The notes beneath the pieces were generated by a model. That model made no database searches. It saw nothing but the letters and a program-made list of their open reading frames with translations, and was not told where the DNA came from. The position numbers and the translations under genes are program-made. Positions 7,534 to 15,691 of a stretch of DNA of 64,000 nt are shown in pieces; the stretch's first letter is position 1, and each line of letters begins with the position of its first letter. Source of the stretch: Thermogemmatispora carboxidivorans (GTDB lineage: Bacteria > Chloroflexota > Ktedonobacteria > Ktedonobacterales > Ktedonobacteraceae); contig NZ_JNIM01000001.1 of NCBI RefSeq assembly GCF_000702505.1, forward strand, positions 372,001 to 436,000. The letters are read 5' to 3'.

Positions 7534-10500
7534 TCAGTCGACGGCGCCGCTCAGAAAGCGCTCTACCTGAACAAAAGCCTCGCCCAGGGCCGGCCCCAGC
7601 TCGGGGGCCTTGCTGAGCAGGCCGCCCACCAGCGGAAAGAGCCGCAGCGCCTGCACGCGCGTGCTCACTCGCGACCACTCCTGCTGAACCAGCCGCAGCA
7701 GCTCCTCATGCTCGCCCGCTTCGCCCAGCGCCTGCCCCAGGGCCAGCAGGGCCTGGGCCTGCCTCTCCTCCGTGACGATGCCCGCGATGAGGCGCTGGGC
7801 CTCGGCCCAGGTCAGATGTGCCTGCTGGCGCCGGCGGGCCTGGGCTAAAGCCCGTCCCAGAGCCGCTAAGGCCCGTGCTCGCTCGTGATCAGGGCCGATG
7901 CTGTTGCTGATGCGGCGCGCGGCCTCCCAGTGTCCGGTCTCAGCCAGCGAGGCGGCCAGGTTAGCCGCCAGCTCGCTGGCCCGCCAGCCATGCGGCAAGC
8001 GCTGCAGCAGGCGCTCCGCCTCTTCCCATTCCTGAGCGGCCATGAGCGTCTCGGTCAGGACGGCCAGCGCCTCAGCCTGTCCCCACTCTCCGGCCAGCGC
8101 CGCGATCTGCTGCTCGCTCTGCCGCCAATACTGATGGGCCCGCTCGCGCTGACCGGCGGCGGCGAGCGCAGTCCCCAGGGCGGCCAGCAGTTCGGCCTGC
8201 TGCGGTGGCTCCATCGTGCCGATGAGCTGTTCACTCTCGCGCCAGCACGCCTCAGCCCGTGCCTGCTGCTCCGGCTCCGCCGCGCGCGCGTAGCCCTGTC
8301 CCAGGGTCAGCAGAGCCTCGACCCGCTGGTGAGTCAGCTCAATGGCCTGGCAGAGTTGCCCGGCCTCGTCCAGGCGCCCGGCCTTGACAAACTCGTCGAC
8401 CAGCAGAACCTGGGCGTCGGCCCGCTCCCAGCCCTCGGGGACACGCTCGACAATGCGGGCCGCCTCGTCCCATTCGCCGGCCTGGGCCAGCTCGCGTGCC
8501 AGGGCCTGATAGCCGTCGGACTGCTCCCAACTGCTGTCTTCGCCGGCAATCAGGGCCTCGGCTTCCTGCCAGAGCTGCCGGGCCCGCTCTCTGGCCCCCG
8601 CCTGGGCCTGCAGTCGTCCAAGATAGGCCAGGGCCTTGCCCCGCTTCTGGCCATCCACCAGACTGCGTACGCAGCGCTCAGCTTCGTCCCAGGCCGTGGG
8701 CGAGTCACAGGCTCTGACGAGCGTGAGGGCGGCCTGCAACTGCTCGCGAGTGGTGGCCTGCTTGCGCAGCAGGTTGACGAGCTGCCACCAGATCTGCTCG
8801 GCTTCGGCGCGCCGTCCGGTCTGACTCAGCTCCCGGCCCAGGGCGGTCAGCACCTCGGCCTGTTGTTGCCGATCATCGATCGCGCTGGCGATGCGTATAG
8901 CCTCCTGCCAGCGCTCAAGCTGAACCAGACTGCGCGTCAGGAGCGCCAGAGCGTCGCGCCGCTCCTCTCCTTCGGGCAGGGCACGGACGATGGCCTCAGC
9001 CTGCTGCCAGGAGTGCCATGCCTCTTCTTGGAGGCCAGCCCGCGCCAGGCTTTGCCCCAGCTCTACATAGGCTGCCTGCTGTTCGTCGGCCCGCTCTAGC
9101 CGAGCAAGGTCGGCCTCAGCCTGCTGCCAGAGCCGCTGCGCCGCACTGAGCTGACCGCGCCTGGCCCGGGCCTCTCCGAGATCCGTCAGCGCCTGGAAGC
9201 GTACGCGCGGGCGCGCGATGCTCAGGCTGAGAGCCTCGGCCTCCTGCCAGCGTTCGGCGCCGGCCAGGGACTGGACCAGGCTCAGGCGGGCCTCGGCCAG
9301 TTGCCCCTCGTCTCGCAGCTGCTGGCAGACGGCTTCAGCTTCCGACCAGCGTTCGGCGGCAGCGAGCGCGCGTATCAGCTCTAGCCGGGTCTCGCCCTGA
9401 TGCCAGCGCTCGGGAATGCGCTCGCAGAGGCGCGCGGCTTCGCTCCACTGCTGCGCGCTGGCCAGGACTCGCACCAGGGCGACCAGGGCATTGGCTTGCT
9501 CCCAGCTCAAGGAGATGGTTGGGATGAGGTGCTCAGCCTGCTGCCAGAGCTGCTGAGCGCGTGCCAGCTCGCCGGCCTGGGCCAGCTCACTGCCGAGAAC
9601 AGCCAGGGCGGCCACGCGCTGACCGGCGGCGCTCTCGGAGATGGCGGCCAGCGCCTCCTCGGCTTCATTCCAGCGCCGGGCGCGGGCCAGAGCCGCGACC
9701 AGCGTCTGCCGCGCCTGGTCCTGCAGAGTGTTGGCGGGCATGGCCTCGATGATCTCCTCGATCTCGGCGCTCTGCCCAGCCTCGGCCAGACCCTGGGCGA
9801 CCTGCAGCAGGGCCTCGGCGCGGGGATCGGCCAGGGCGATGCGTCGCGCCACGCCGATGGCCGTCCGCCAGAGCTGTAGGGCCGGCTCGCTCCAGCCTGC
9901 CCGGTAGAGATCTGCCGCCAGCTCACTCAGCAGCGGAGCCAGACGATCTGGCTCGCTGCTCTGCCGCGCTACGTCGCAGGCGCGCCAGTAGAGCGGCCCG
10001 TACTCCTTCTCGGGCGCCCCCTGCTCCTGGAGCTGGCGCGCGATGGCCACCAGAGCCTCTAGCTGGCGCCCGGGATCGCTGATGAGATCGGCCAGGCCGA
10101 GAGCCTCTTGCTGCCGCTCCAGTTGAACAAGCAGGGCGAAGGCTTGCGGCGGGTAGCGCTCAGCCTGACTGCTCAGGCTGCAGCGCAGGAGGGTGTAGCT
10201 CCACAGGCGCGGCAGTTGCGCCAGCCCCTCGCTGAAGCTCCAGCCCTCCCAGGCAGCGGCCTGACGCCCAAAGTCAAGATCGCCAGCATAGGCGCGGGTA
10301 CTGGGATCAAGCTGATGAATCTTGCGCTGCCCATAGCGACCAGCGTCGAGCAGGGCAAAGAGACGCTCCCAGGCCCGTCCGTGAAAGAGGTGAGCCGCCA
10401 GGTGCTGGCGGGCGTAGCGCCGGCGCGCGGCCTCGTCGGGGTCGTGGCGCGCCTCCTGCCAGATCAGCTCATTGCCGCCACGCTCGCACCAGTCGGCCAG

Positions 10501-12114
10501 CACCCGATGCCAGTGGGCCTCTTCGGCGGCGCTGAAGAGATAGGGCCTGGCCGGCTGCTCCGCGTCCTGGCGCAGGTAATCGCGGAGCTTGAGATGGAAG
10601 AGGCTGTAGCGCCCACTGCCGTCGGCAACCAGCAGCCCGCCAAGCTGTTGCAGGGCGTCGCGGACCTGGTAGGTGGGGAGCGGCGCCAGAATCTGGCTGA
10701 GCTGCGCCTGCCCCAGCGGTTCGCGCGCGACCAGCAGCAGGCCCAGCAGGGGATACAGCGCACGCTCCCAGAGGGGATGCTGCTTGAGACGCTCGATGGC
10801 CAGGGTGAAGAGATTGACAGGATCGCTGGAGAGGCGGGCACTGAGAGCTTCCGCGGTGAGCGTCGGATCGCGGGCCAGCTCGCGGGCGGCCAGGTCAAGA
10901 TAGAGGGTGTTCTCCTCCATGAGGGCATAGAGGCGGTCGCCTTCGGCCCGCGTGAGCTGAAGACCGCGCTGGCGCAGGAGCTGGTCGAAGTCGGCGCGGC
11001 TCAGCGGCGGCAGGCTGTACTCGGACTCCGGCCCGCGCTGGTGGAGGGCCTGCAGGATATCATCGGGCCGGCTCCCCAAAACAAAGACGCAGCCCGCCGG
11101 CGGGCGCAGCGGGAGAAAGCTCAGTTCGCGCCTACCCGTGGCATCGCGCGGAAGCTGATCGAGACCGTCGATGCAGATCAGGAGGCGCTCGCCGCGTTCG
11201 CCCAGCTCGTTGAGCAGCTTCCAGAAGGCCGCCGTCAGGGCCGCGCGGCTCGTGCCGGCCAGCAACAGGGGCGTCGGATCAAGGGCCTGGGCAAGGATCA
11301 GACGCGCCAGCAGGTCGCGCAATAGGGCAACAACATGGTCGGCAGGAGGATCAAGCGGCAGGAAGTGATGCGGGACACGCTCCGGCCCTTCTTCCTGAAC
11401 AAGGCGGGCGATGAGGCTGCTCTTGCCCTGGCCAGCCTGGCCACTGATGACCAGGTAGCCACCGTAGGGCTGCAGCCCGGCAATCTGCCGGCGAATGGCG
11501 ACCAGCTCGGCGCTGCGCCCGACAAACCCCTCCAGGCGGCTCCTGATAAAGGGCCGATGATCGATAAGCAGAGCATGCAGGGCCTGCTCTTGCTCGGGCG
11601 AGAACTGGCGTGCACCGCTCGCCTGCCGCCCGAAGCGCAGACGCTCGCTGAAGAGCCGGCGCAGACCTTCCTCAACACGGTGCAGGCCCTCGTCGCGCGC
11701 CCGCCAGAGGCTGAGGGCCTTGGGCGGCTGGCCCGGCGGCAGAGCCTCTAGCTCGCCGAGCGCGGTATGCTCCCAGGCTACCGGACGCACGATGATGGGA
11801 ACGACTACGACCCCCTCCGCGCGCCGCCGCTGCAGCGCAGCCTCCATCTCGTCGAGACAGTCGGAACTGTCGAGAAAGTCGGGACTGATGAGGAGCAGGA
11901 TGAGATCGGCACTCTTGAGGGCGGCTTGTCTGGCCTGCTGATAGTCACTGCCAGCCAGAATCTGCCTCGGCCCACTGAGGCGCGGCGCCTCCAGGCCAGC
12001 CTCCCGCGCGGCCAATCGTACCCGCCGCTCGAGACGCTCCCCCCAGCTCTGATCTGCCCCGGCATAGCTGAGGTAGACATGCAGGCTGCGACTGGCCGCG
12101 GCTCCCGACTGCAT
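7534..12114 (-). CDS. TIR-STAND NTPase-TPR protein, probable anti-phage effector
   Basis: A 1526-residue fusion. Residues about 10-155 are a TIR domain: LHVYLSYAGADQSWGERL, and SSDCLDEMEAAL, where Glu89 sits in the CLDE position of catalytic NAD-cleaving TIR domains. Residues about 195-480 are a STAND/NACHT-type NTPase with Walker A GQAGQGKSSL (225-234) and Walker B LLICIDGLDQLP (311-322), followed by a winged-helix-like region. From about 640 to the end there are many Ala/Leu-rich helical repeats of the form RW.EAE...A.......A...L...LA..G, which are TPR-like sensor repeats. Known TIR-STAND proteins bind a phage component, oligomerise and destroy NAD+. That activity is inferred here from domains only. 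The start has GAGGAGG; an 82-residue gene lies 27 bp upstream. Confidence 0.85.
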   Translation of the reverse strand: MQSGAAASRSLHVYLSYAGADQSWGERLERRVRLAAREAGLEAPRLSGPRQILAGSDYQQARQAALKSADLILLLISPDFLDSSDCLDEMEAALQRRRAEGVVVVPIIVRPVAWEHTALGELEALPPGQPPKALSLWRARDEGLHRVEEGLRRLFSERLRFGRQASGARQFSPEQEQALHALLIDHRPFIRSRLEGFVGRSAELVAIRRQIAGLQPYGGYLVISGQAGQGKSSLIARLVQEEGPERVPHHFLPLDPPADHVVALLRDLLARLILAQALDPTPLLLAGTSRAALTAAFWKLLNELGERGERLLICIDGLDQLPRDATGRRELSFLPLRPPAGCVFVLGSRPDDILQALHQRGPESEYSLPPLSRADFDQLLRQRGLQLTRAEGDRLYALMEENTLYLDLAARELARDPTLTAEALSARLSSDPVNLFTLAIERLKQHPLWERALYPLLGLLLVAREPLGQAQLSQILAPLPTYQVRDALQQLGGLLVADGSGRYSLFHLKLRDYLRQDAEQPARPYLFSAAEEAHWHRVLADWCERGGNELIWQEARHDPDEAARRRYARQHLAAHLFHGRAWERLFALLDAGRYGQRKIHQLDPSTRAYAGDLDFGRQAAAWEGWSFSEGLAQLPRLWSYTLLRCSLSSQAERYPPQAFALLVQLERQQEALGLADLISDPGRQLEALVAIARQLQEQGAPEKEYGPLYWRACDVARQSSEPDRLAPLLSELAADLYRAGWSEPALQLWRTAIGVARRIALADPRAEALLQVAQGLAEAGQSAEIEEIIEAMPANTLQDQARQTLVAALARARRWNEAEEALAAISESAAGQRVAALAVLGSELAQAGELARAQQLWQQAEHLIPTISLSWEQANALVALVRVLASAQQWSEAARLCERIPERWHQGETRLELIRALAAAERWSEAEAVCQQLRDEGQLAEARLSLVQSLAGAERWQEAEALSLSIARPRVRFQALTDLGEARARRGQLSAAQRLWQQAEADLARLERADEQQAAYVELGQSLARAGLQEEAWHSWQQAEAIVRALPEGEERRDALALLTRSLVQLERWQEAIRIASAIDDRQQQAEVLTALGRELSQTGRRAEAEQIWWQLVNLLRKQATTREQLQAALTLVRACDSPTAWDEAERCVRSLVDGQKRGKALAYLGRLQAQAGARERARQLWQEAEALIAGEDSSWEQSDGYQALARELAQAGEWDEAARIVERVPEGWERADAQVLLVDEFVKAGRLDEAGQLCQAIELTHQRVEALLTLGQGYARAAEPEQQARAEACWRESEQLIGTMEPPQQAELLAALGTALAAAGQRERAHQYWRQSEQQIAALAGEWGQAEALAVLTETLMAAQEWEEAERLLQRLPHGWRASELAANLAASLAETGHWEAARRISNSIGPDHERARALAALGRALAQARRRQQAHLTWAEAQRLIAGIVTEERQAQALLALGQALGEAGEHEELLRLVQQEWSRVSTRVQALRLFPLVGGLLSKAPELGPALGEAFVQVERFLSGAVD

Positions 12115-12141
12115 GCTGTACCTCCTCTGGCCGGCTCCGGC

Positions 12142-12390
12142 TCACTCCGCGTCGCTGATGGGCACCGGTAGCCCGTGGCTGATCAGCCAGTCGCGTAACC
12201 ACGGGATCTTAGAGACGTTCCAGCGACAGACCGGCAGGCGGGCAAAGTCCTGGGCCGACATCCCTAGACCCCGCAGATAGGCGTCTAGCTCCTCGGGACT
12301 GTTGAGCCCCAGGTCCCAGGTGCGCTTTGCCCAATCAGCGTTATCCAGGTCGGCATCAGGAAAGAACAGCTGATCTTCCTCCGCTGGCAT
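12142..12390 (-). CDS. Hypothetical 82-aa protein, operon partner of the TIR-STAND gene
   Basis: I do not recognise this protein. It begins MPAEEDQLFFPDADLDNADW and has an acidic N-terminus followed by helices (NSPEELDAYLRGLGMSAQDFARLP and KIPWLRDWLISHG), split here for length. There is no membrane segment. The frame is open to 12591 but the ATG at 12390 has GAGAGGG ahead and begins the protein-like composition. It ends 27 bp before the TIR-STAND start on the same strand, so the two are very likely co-transcribed. It could be a regulator, an inhibitor or an unrelated passenger. Confidence 0.6.
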   Translation of the reverse strand: MPAEEDQLFFPDADLDNADWAKRTWDLGLNSPEELDAYLRGLGMSAQDFARLPVCRWNVSKIPWLRDWLISHGLPVPISDAE

Positions 12391-12525
12391 CGTGGACCCT
12401 CTCTTTCGTTGATCGGCTGGCTGCGACGGAAACGCACCAGGACCCGGCTCCGCCCGGCGGTGCGCCTCTTCCCGAGTCAGCCCGGGAAGGCATCTTCCTT
12501 TACAAAACTGCCTGCTGCTTCTGCA

Positions 12526-12531
12526 AGTATA
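12526..12531 (-). promoter_or_regulatory. -10 element for the TIR-STAND operon
   Basis: On the minus strand this reads TATACT, about 135 nt ahead of the 82-residue gene. The -35 region is poor (TGACGT at 17 bp), so a factor may be needed or the promoter may be weak, as expected for a potentially toxic system. This is inference. Confidence 0.3.
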
Positions 12532-12632
12532 CCATACAATGCGGCCCGACGTCATCCAAAATAGTGGCCGCTTCTCTACGATAGAGAGCATAGAGTATCA
12601 GAGAGAATGCCCCGGCAGAGAATACTCTTTAT

Positions 12633-12672
12633 TGGAAAAAATCTTCCATAAATGGCATGATTGCGCTATACT
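12633..12672 (+). promoter_or_regulatory. Promoter and operator of the first small XRE gene
   Basis: TTCCAT (12644-12649), 17 bp, TATACT (12667-12672). The -35 forms the right arm of an inverted repeat TGGAA-N6-TTCCA at 12633-12648. The same arrangement (palindrome with TTCC at the -35) stands before the second regulator at 13775-13814, which suggests that these proteins bind their own promoters. Confidence 0.55.
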
Positions 12673-12703
12673 AATAAATGTATCTCATATATGGGGGAGA
12701 ATC

Positions 12704-12994
12704 GTGCTTCGGTTGCGAATCAAAGAGGTTGCACGTGAGAAGGGTGTATCCATCAATCAGCTATCCCAGCGGGCAGAGGTCAGCTATAACATTGTCAAGG
12801 CCATCTGTCGCAATCCTTATCGACCCACTAATACGGCTACAATCAGCCGCATTGCCCAGGCCCTGGGGGTGCCGACCATCGTCCTGCTGGAAGAGGTCTC
12901 GGAGGAGGAGATGGCCCGTGAACAGCGCGCCCTGGCAACGGAGCCGGCACTCCCCCACCGATCAAGAGGCCGGCCCCGCCGCCAACGGCCCTGA
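12704..12994 (+). CDS. Small Cro/C1-type HTH regulator, copy 1 (GTG start)
   Basis: A 96-residue protein starting at GTG with GGGGGAG five bases ahead. Residues 1-60 are a Cro/C1-type helix-turn-helix: MLRLRIKEVAREKGVSINQL, SQRAEVSYNIVKAI as the recognition helix region, then RIAQALGVP. The C-terminal tail is charged and ends in an Arg/Pro-rich stretch. The GTG is chosen because the two paralogues at 13841 and 14451 share the MLRLR start exactly. Its own promoter with a palindrome is at 12633-12672. It is divergent from the TIR-STAND operon, with 313 bp between the two starts, so it could regulate that operon as well as itself. Confidence 0.85.
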   Translation: MLRLRIKEVAREKGVSINQLSQRAEVSYNIVKAICRNPYRPTNTATISRIAQALGVPTIVLLEEVSEEEMAREQRALATEPALPHRSRGRPRRQRP

Positions 12995-13245
12995 CGAACC
13001 GCTGTCAGCGAGGCCAGGCCGGCCAATGCCACTCAGAGAAGAGAGAAGAGGAGAAGATGGCGCGCGCGACGCTCGCCACGCCACCGCGCGCCATCTCGCG
13101 GAATCATAGCCGTCGCTGCGTTCGTTCGGGAAAGCATCATGCAAGAAGGGGGGCCTTCGCGCTCTCGAGTGGGGGATGACAGCAGACGAAGAGGCGTGTT
13201 GAGAGCGGAGGAAGAACGAAGACCCCTCTTCAGCATCGCAAAGGT

Positions 13246-13638
13246 TCAGGCGCAGCTCCCACCTCCTTTCAGGTTCGGGTGGAAGGACGGCAGGACCAGG
13301 CTCAGGTACTGGTGAAGCTGCTCGCAGTTGGCCAGGACCTGGTCGCGCTCCTTGGAGGCAGCAATCTTCTGGCGTACCAACTCAGCGAAGGTGGCAATCG
13401 CTTCGGTGATCAGCTCCAGCTCGTCCCACCTGAGAAGGATCACCTGCCCGCTGAGAATCTGCTCAACCTTGAGCAGGACGAGCTGAATCCGGTTGATGCT
13501 GCGATGGCTCACCGGCTGGCCAGCCTGGCCCGACTGCAGGTAGCGCCCATAAAACAGGAGAATGTACTTGATGGCCTTCAGGTCGTCGGTTCCGACCCCC
13601 ATCATCACCTGCTTCCCCTCCCGTTGCCCCTCCTTCAT
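13246..13638 (-). CDS. Hypothetical helical protein (130 aa)
   Basis: I do not recognise this protein. It begins MKEGQREGKQVMMGVGTDD and is predicted nearly all helical, with long Leu/Ile/Val-rich amphipathic stretches (INRIQLVLLKVEQILSGQ, then ELITEAIATFAELVRQKI). It has no membrane segment. AAAGGAAG lies eight bases ahead of the ATG, and a strong promoter is found at 13724-13752 on the same strand. It lies between two copies of the small XRE regulators and is divergent from the second, so it may be under the same control. Confidence 0.65.
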   Translation of the reverse strand: MKEGQREGKQVMMGVGTDDLKAIKYILLFYGRYLQSGQAGQPVSHRSINRIQLVLLKVEQILSGQVILLRWDELELITEAIATFAELVRQKIAASKERDQVLANCEQLHQYLSLVLPSFHPNLKGGGSCA

Positions 13639-13723
13639 CAGTCACTTCCTTTCTATACTGGCAACATGACACTTCCGACCAGTCCCTTGCTTGTTCCACG
13701 CGGGTCAGCCCTAACCCATCCAA

Positions 13724-13752
13724 ATTATATCTTACAAGTATCAATTTGTAAA
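13724..13752 (-). promoter_or_regulatory. Promoter of the 13246-13638 gene
   Basis: On the minus strand: TTTACA (complement of 13747-13752), 17 bp, TATAAT (complement of 13724-13729). Five of six and six of six bases match the sigma-70 consensus. Transcription would start near 13717, giving a leader of about 80 nt. Confidence 0.75.
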
Positions 13753-13774
13753 TATCTCCTCTCAAGATAACACC

Positions 13775-13814
13775 AAGGAATGGAATTCCTTATATAGGAA
13801 CTGGCTGGTATGCT
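13775..13814 (+). promoter_or_regulatory. Promoter and operator of the second small XRE gene
   Basis: AAGGAAT-GGA-ATTCCTT is a perfect 7-bp inverted repeat at 13775-13791. Its right arm supplies TTCCTT as the -35, followed after 17 bp by TATGCT (13809-13814). The geometry is the same as in front of the first copy. Confidence 0.55.
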
Positions 13815-13840
13815 TAAAAAAAACCTATTGAGGAACCAGC

Positions 13841-14110
13841 TTGCTACGCCTGCGCGTCAAAGAGGTTGCCCGAGAAAAGGGCATGTCGATGCACCGACTT
13901 TCGCTACAAGCGCAGCTCAGCTATCACGTCATTCGCGAGATTTTTATTGATCCCTACAAGCCGGTCTCCTCGGATACCATCAATCGCGTAGCCGAGGCCC
14001 TGGGGGTGCCGGTCACAGCGATCATCGAGGACGTGCCGAAGGAGCAGGCTGAAGAGGAGCGGAGGCGGCTCAGAAGCAGTGCCTCCGGCAGCGAATCGTC
14101 GTCTGATTGA
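13841..14110 (+). CDS. Small Cro/C1-type HTH regulator, copy 2 (TTG start)
   Basis: An 89-residue paralogue of the proteins at 12704 and 14451. It starts at TTG with GAGGA ahead; the codons after it give the shared MLRLRVKEVA. The helix-turn-helix covers about residues 8-60 (EKGMSMHRLSLQAQLSYHVI, then INRVAEALGVP). The conserved tail IIEDVPKEQAEEERRRL follows, ending in a serine-rich stretch. The non-ATG start should keep expression low. A palindrome overlapping its -35 suggests autoregulation. Confidence 0.85.
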   Translation: MLRLRVKEVAREKGMSMHRLSLQAQLSYHVIREIFIDPYKPVSSDTINRVAEALGVPVTAIIEDVPKEQAEEERRRLRSSASGSESSSD

Positions 14111-14234
14111 GCGTTTGACTACACGGTTGCAGTGTCAGACATCCGCTCAACCTATTGCCGGAGGGGTAGGAGTAAACAGGGTTGGGAGCCTCCAGTGTAG
14201 TGGAAAAGGGCCAGCAAAGAGAAGAAATGAAGCG

Positions 14235-14263
14235 TGCAATCACTCCTATGAATGGTGTATAAT
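14235..14263 (+). promoter_or_regulatory. Promoter in front of the attenuator-like element
   Basis: A perfect TATAAT at 14258-14263 preceded by TGTG, with a weak -35 (TGCAAT, 14235-14240) at 17 bp. Transcription from about 14270 would run into the 21-bp element at 14276 and then the terminator at 14306-14342. Confidence 0.45.
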
Positions 14264-14275
14264 CTTCAAGACGGT

Positions 14276-14296
14276 AGAAAAGAAGCGCTTGCTTGC
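14276..14296 (+). repeat. 21-bp direct repeat, copy 1
   Basis: An exact match to 14865-14885; the core is GAAGCGCTTGCTTGC, which includes the palindrome AAGCGCTT. In both places it lies 12-14 bp downstream of a TATAAT/TATACT -10 box, so it would be at the very 5' end of the RNA. Confidence 0.8.
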
Positions 14297-14305
14297 TGTA
14301 CTCTC

Positions 14306-14342
14306 CCAGGCCGCAGCCTCAGCGCGGCCTGGTGGCCTTTTT
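14306..14342 (+). terminator. Intrinsic terminator ahead of the third XRE gene
   Basis: CCAGGCCGC (14306-14314), nine-base loop, GCGGCCTGG (14324-14332), then TGGCC and five Ts (14338-14342). It follows a promoter by only about 75 nt and precedes the ATG at 14451 by about 110 nt, so it would either make a short RNA of about 70 nt or act as an attenuator for the third regulator. Confidence 0.65.
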
Positions 14343-14450
14343 GAAGGAGTGAGCGAGCGCTGAAGGTTGGGAGTGAGGAAGCCCCCGCGGTGGAGCGCCT
14401 CATTCATCGCCTGCTGTGCTCTCTATTGCTGGAAAGTTGAGGGGGAATGC

Positions 14451-14720
14451 ATGCTACGCCTCCGCGTCAAAGAGGTAGCTCAAGAGAAAAAAATCTCGAT
14501 GCATCGCCTTTCTATGGTAGCAGAAATCAGCTATTACATCATTCGAGGAATCTGTGCCGATCCTTACAAAACCATCTCCACCTACACGCTCAATCGGATC
14601 GCTGAGGCGCTGGAAGTGCCGGTCACGGCCCTCGTCGAGGACGTCCCGCGGGAGCAGGCCGAAGCAGAGCGGCGGCAGCTCAAGCGCAGGGCCGCCGGGG
14701 GCAAAGCGTCGTCCAGGTGA
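14451..14720 (+). CDS. Small Cro/C1-type HTH regulator, copy 3 (ATG start)
   Basis: An 89-residue paralogue, the same length as copy 2, starting MLRLRVKEVAQEKKISMHRL. The helix-turn-helix runs to NRIAEALEVP and is followed by the shared LVEDVPREQAEAERRQL and a basic tail ending KASSR. The frame is open upstream to 14367, but the shared start and the GAGGGGG ribosome binding site support 14451. No palindrome of the kind seen before copies 1 and 2 is present; instead a promoter-plus-terminator leader precedes it, so it is probably regulated differently. Confidence 0.85.
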   Translation: MLRLRVKEVAQEKKISMHRLSMVAEISYYIIRGICADPYKTISTYTLNRIAEALEVPVTALVEDVPREQAEAERRQLKRRAAGGKASSR

Positions 14721-14822
14721 GCGCTGTGCAGCAGAGAAGCGGGGTGGGCCATCCGCTCACTCCGCGGTCGTTTTCCGGGTGAGGAGTAGCAAGGGGGGTA
14801 AACGGGAGTGAAGGGCACCGTA

Positions 14823-14851
14823 TGTACACAGCCTCACAGATAGTGTATACT
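14823..14851 (+). promoter_or_regulatory. Promoter ahead of the second 21-bp element
   Basis: TGTACA (14823-14828), 17 bp, TATACT (14846-14851). It stands 13 bp ahead of the second copy of the 21-bp repeat. No recognisable gene follows within 800 bp, so the product may be a non-coding RNA or the site may be a relic of the duplication. Confidence 0.5.
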
Positions 14852-14864
14852 CTCTCTTGACAGC

Positions 14865-14885
14865 AGAAAAGAAGCGCTTGCTTGC
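14865..14885 (+). repeat. 21-bp direct repeat, copy 2
   Basis: Identical to 14276-14296. The sequence after it (CCAGG ... CCTGG) recalls the terminator stem of the first copy but is degraded and has no T-tract. Confidence 0.8.
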
Positions 14886-15691
14886 CAGGTAGCGTAGTGG
14901 TCACGGTGGCCCTGGTGCTTCCGCCCGATCCCTGACTGGGGCAGTGAGCGGAGCGGGTCGCCGCGAAGAGGAGGGCCGCGATGGGGTAGGTTGGACGAGA
15001 GAAATTGGGGAGCAGGCTCCCATGTCTATCTGCCACAACCGACGCGCTCTGCAAGGAGCAATCGTCCCGAATCAGAGCACGCTGGAGCACAGTCGTACCA
15101 GTGGAAGCCGCTGGCCCGTAGCGACCGCCCGCTGCTGCCCGTGTCCTCGCCTGGTCGAAGAGCGGCCTGGGCAGGTTCTGCTTGCCCGGCGCAGGGCCGC
15201 AGTCGAGGCCGGCGAGGGCAGGCCCTCATCCTCCTCAACCCTGGCCACCATCCAGGAGGCTGTCAGCCTCTCGGTTCTGCTCATCCTGCAGCAAGCGACT
15301 GGCGTAAATAGTCATTTTGGGCTAATTTCCTGTTTCCTCCCATCTCATTTATGAATTTTCACTTTGATGGGTATATTCATCGACAAAGAATTAGTGTATA
15401 CTAAGAAAGAAATAGCCATCAAGCAGACGGCTATGCATTAGTTGTTTCTCAAGCGACCAACCGCCCACATTGCAGCGGAAGCTTGCTGGAGCCTCGTCTG
15501 GAGGGGCAGAGAGAAGAAAGAGAAGGTTTGCGGTGTCTTCGCTGGTGCGTGCGAAGCGCCCCCTGGGGGAAAGGCGCCTCTATCGTCGTTCTGCCCTGCC
15601 ATGTGGAGGGAACAATCGTGGACTGGCCTGGAAGAAAGAGGAAATGGTCGGGTTGGAAGACCCCTAGTTTCTGATCAAAAGAGAGGACAAA
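14886..15691 (+). other. Non-coding stretch with a promoter
   Basis: No convincing gene. Open frames of up to 136 codons exist but have Arg/Ser/Cys-rich composition and no family likeness. The base composition drops in GC from about 15300, where a promoter-like TATTCA, 17 bp, TATACT occurs at 15374-15402. That would serve the TPR gene at 15692 with a leader of nearly 290 nt. Confidence 0.4.

Noticed and set aside
7885..11751. Long open frames antisense to the TIR-STAND gene
   Set aside because: They mirror GC-rich codons of the real gene, lack family likeness and overlap each other; no ribosome binding sites fit.
14880..14955. tRNA-like sequence (GGTAGCGTAGTGGTCA resembling a D arm)
   Set aside because: No matching acceptor stem, no anticodon arm and no T-loop GTTCGA sequence at the right distance.
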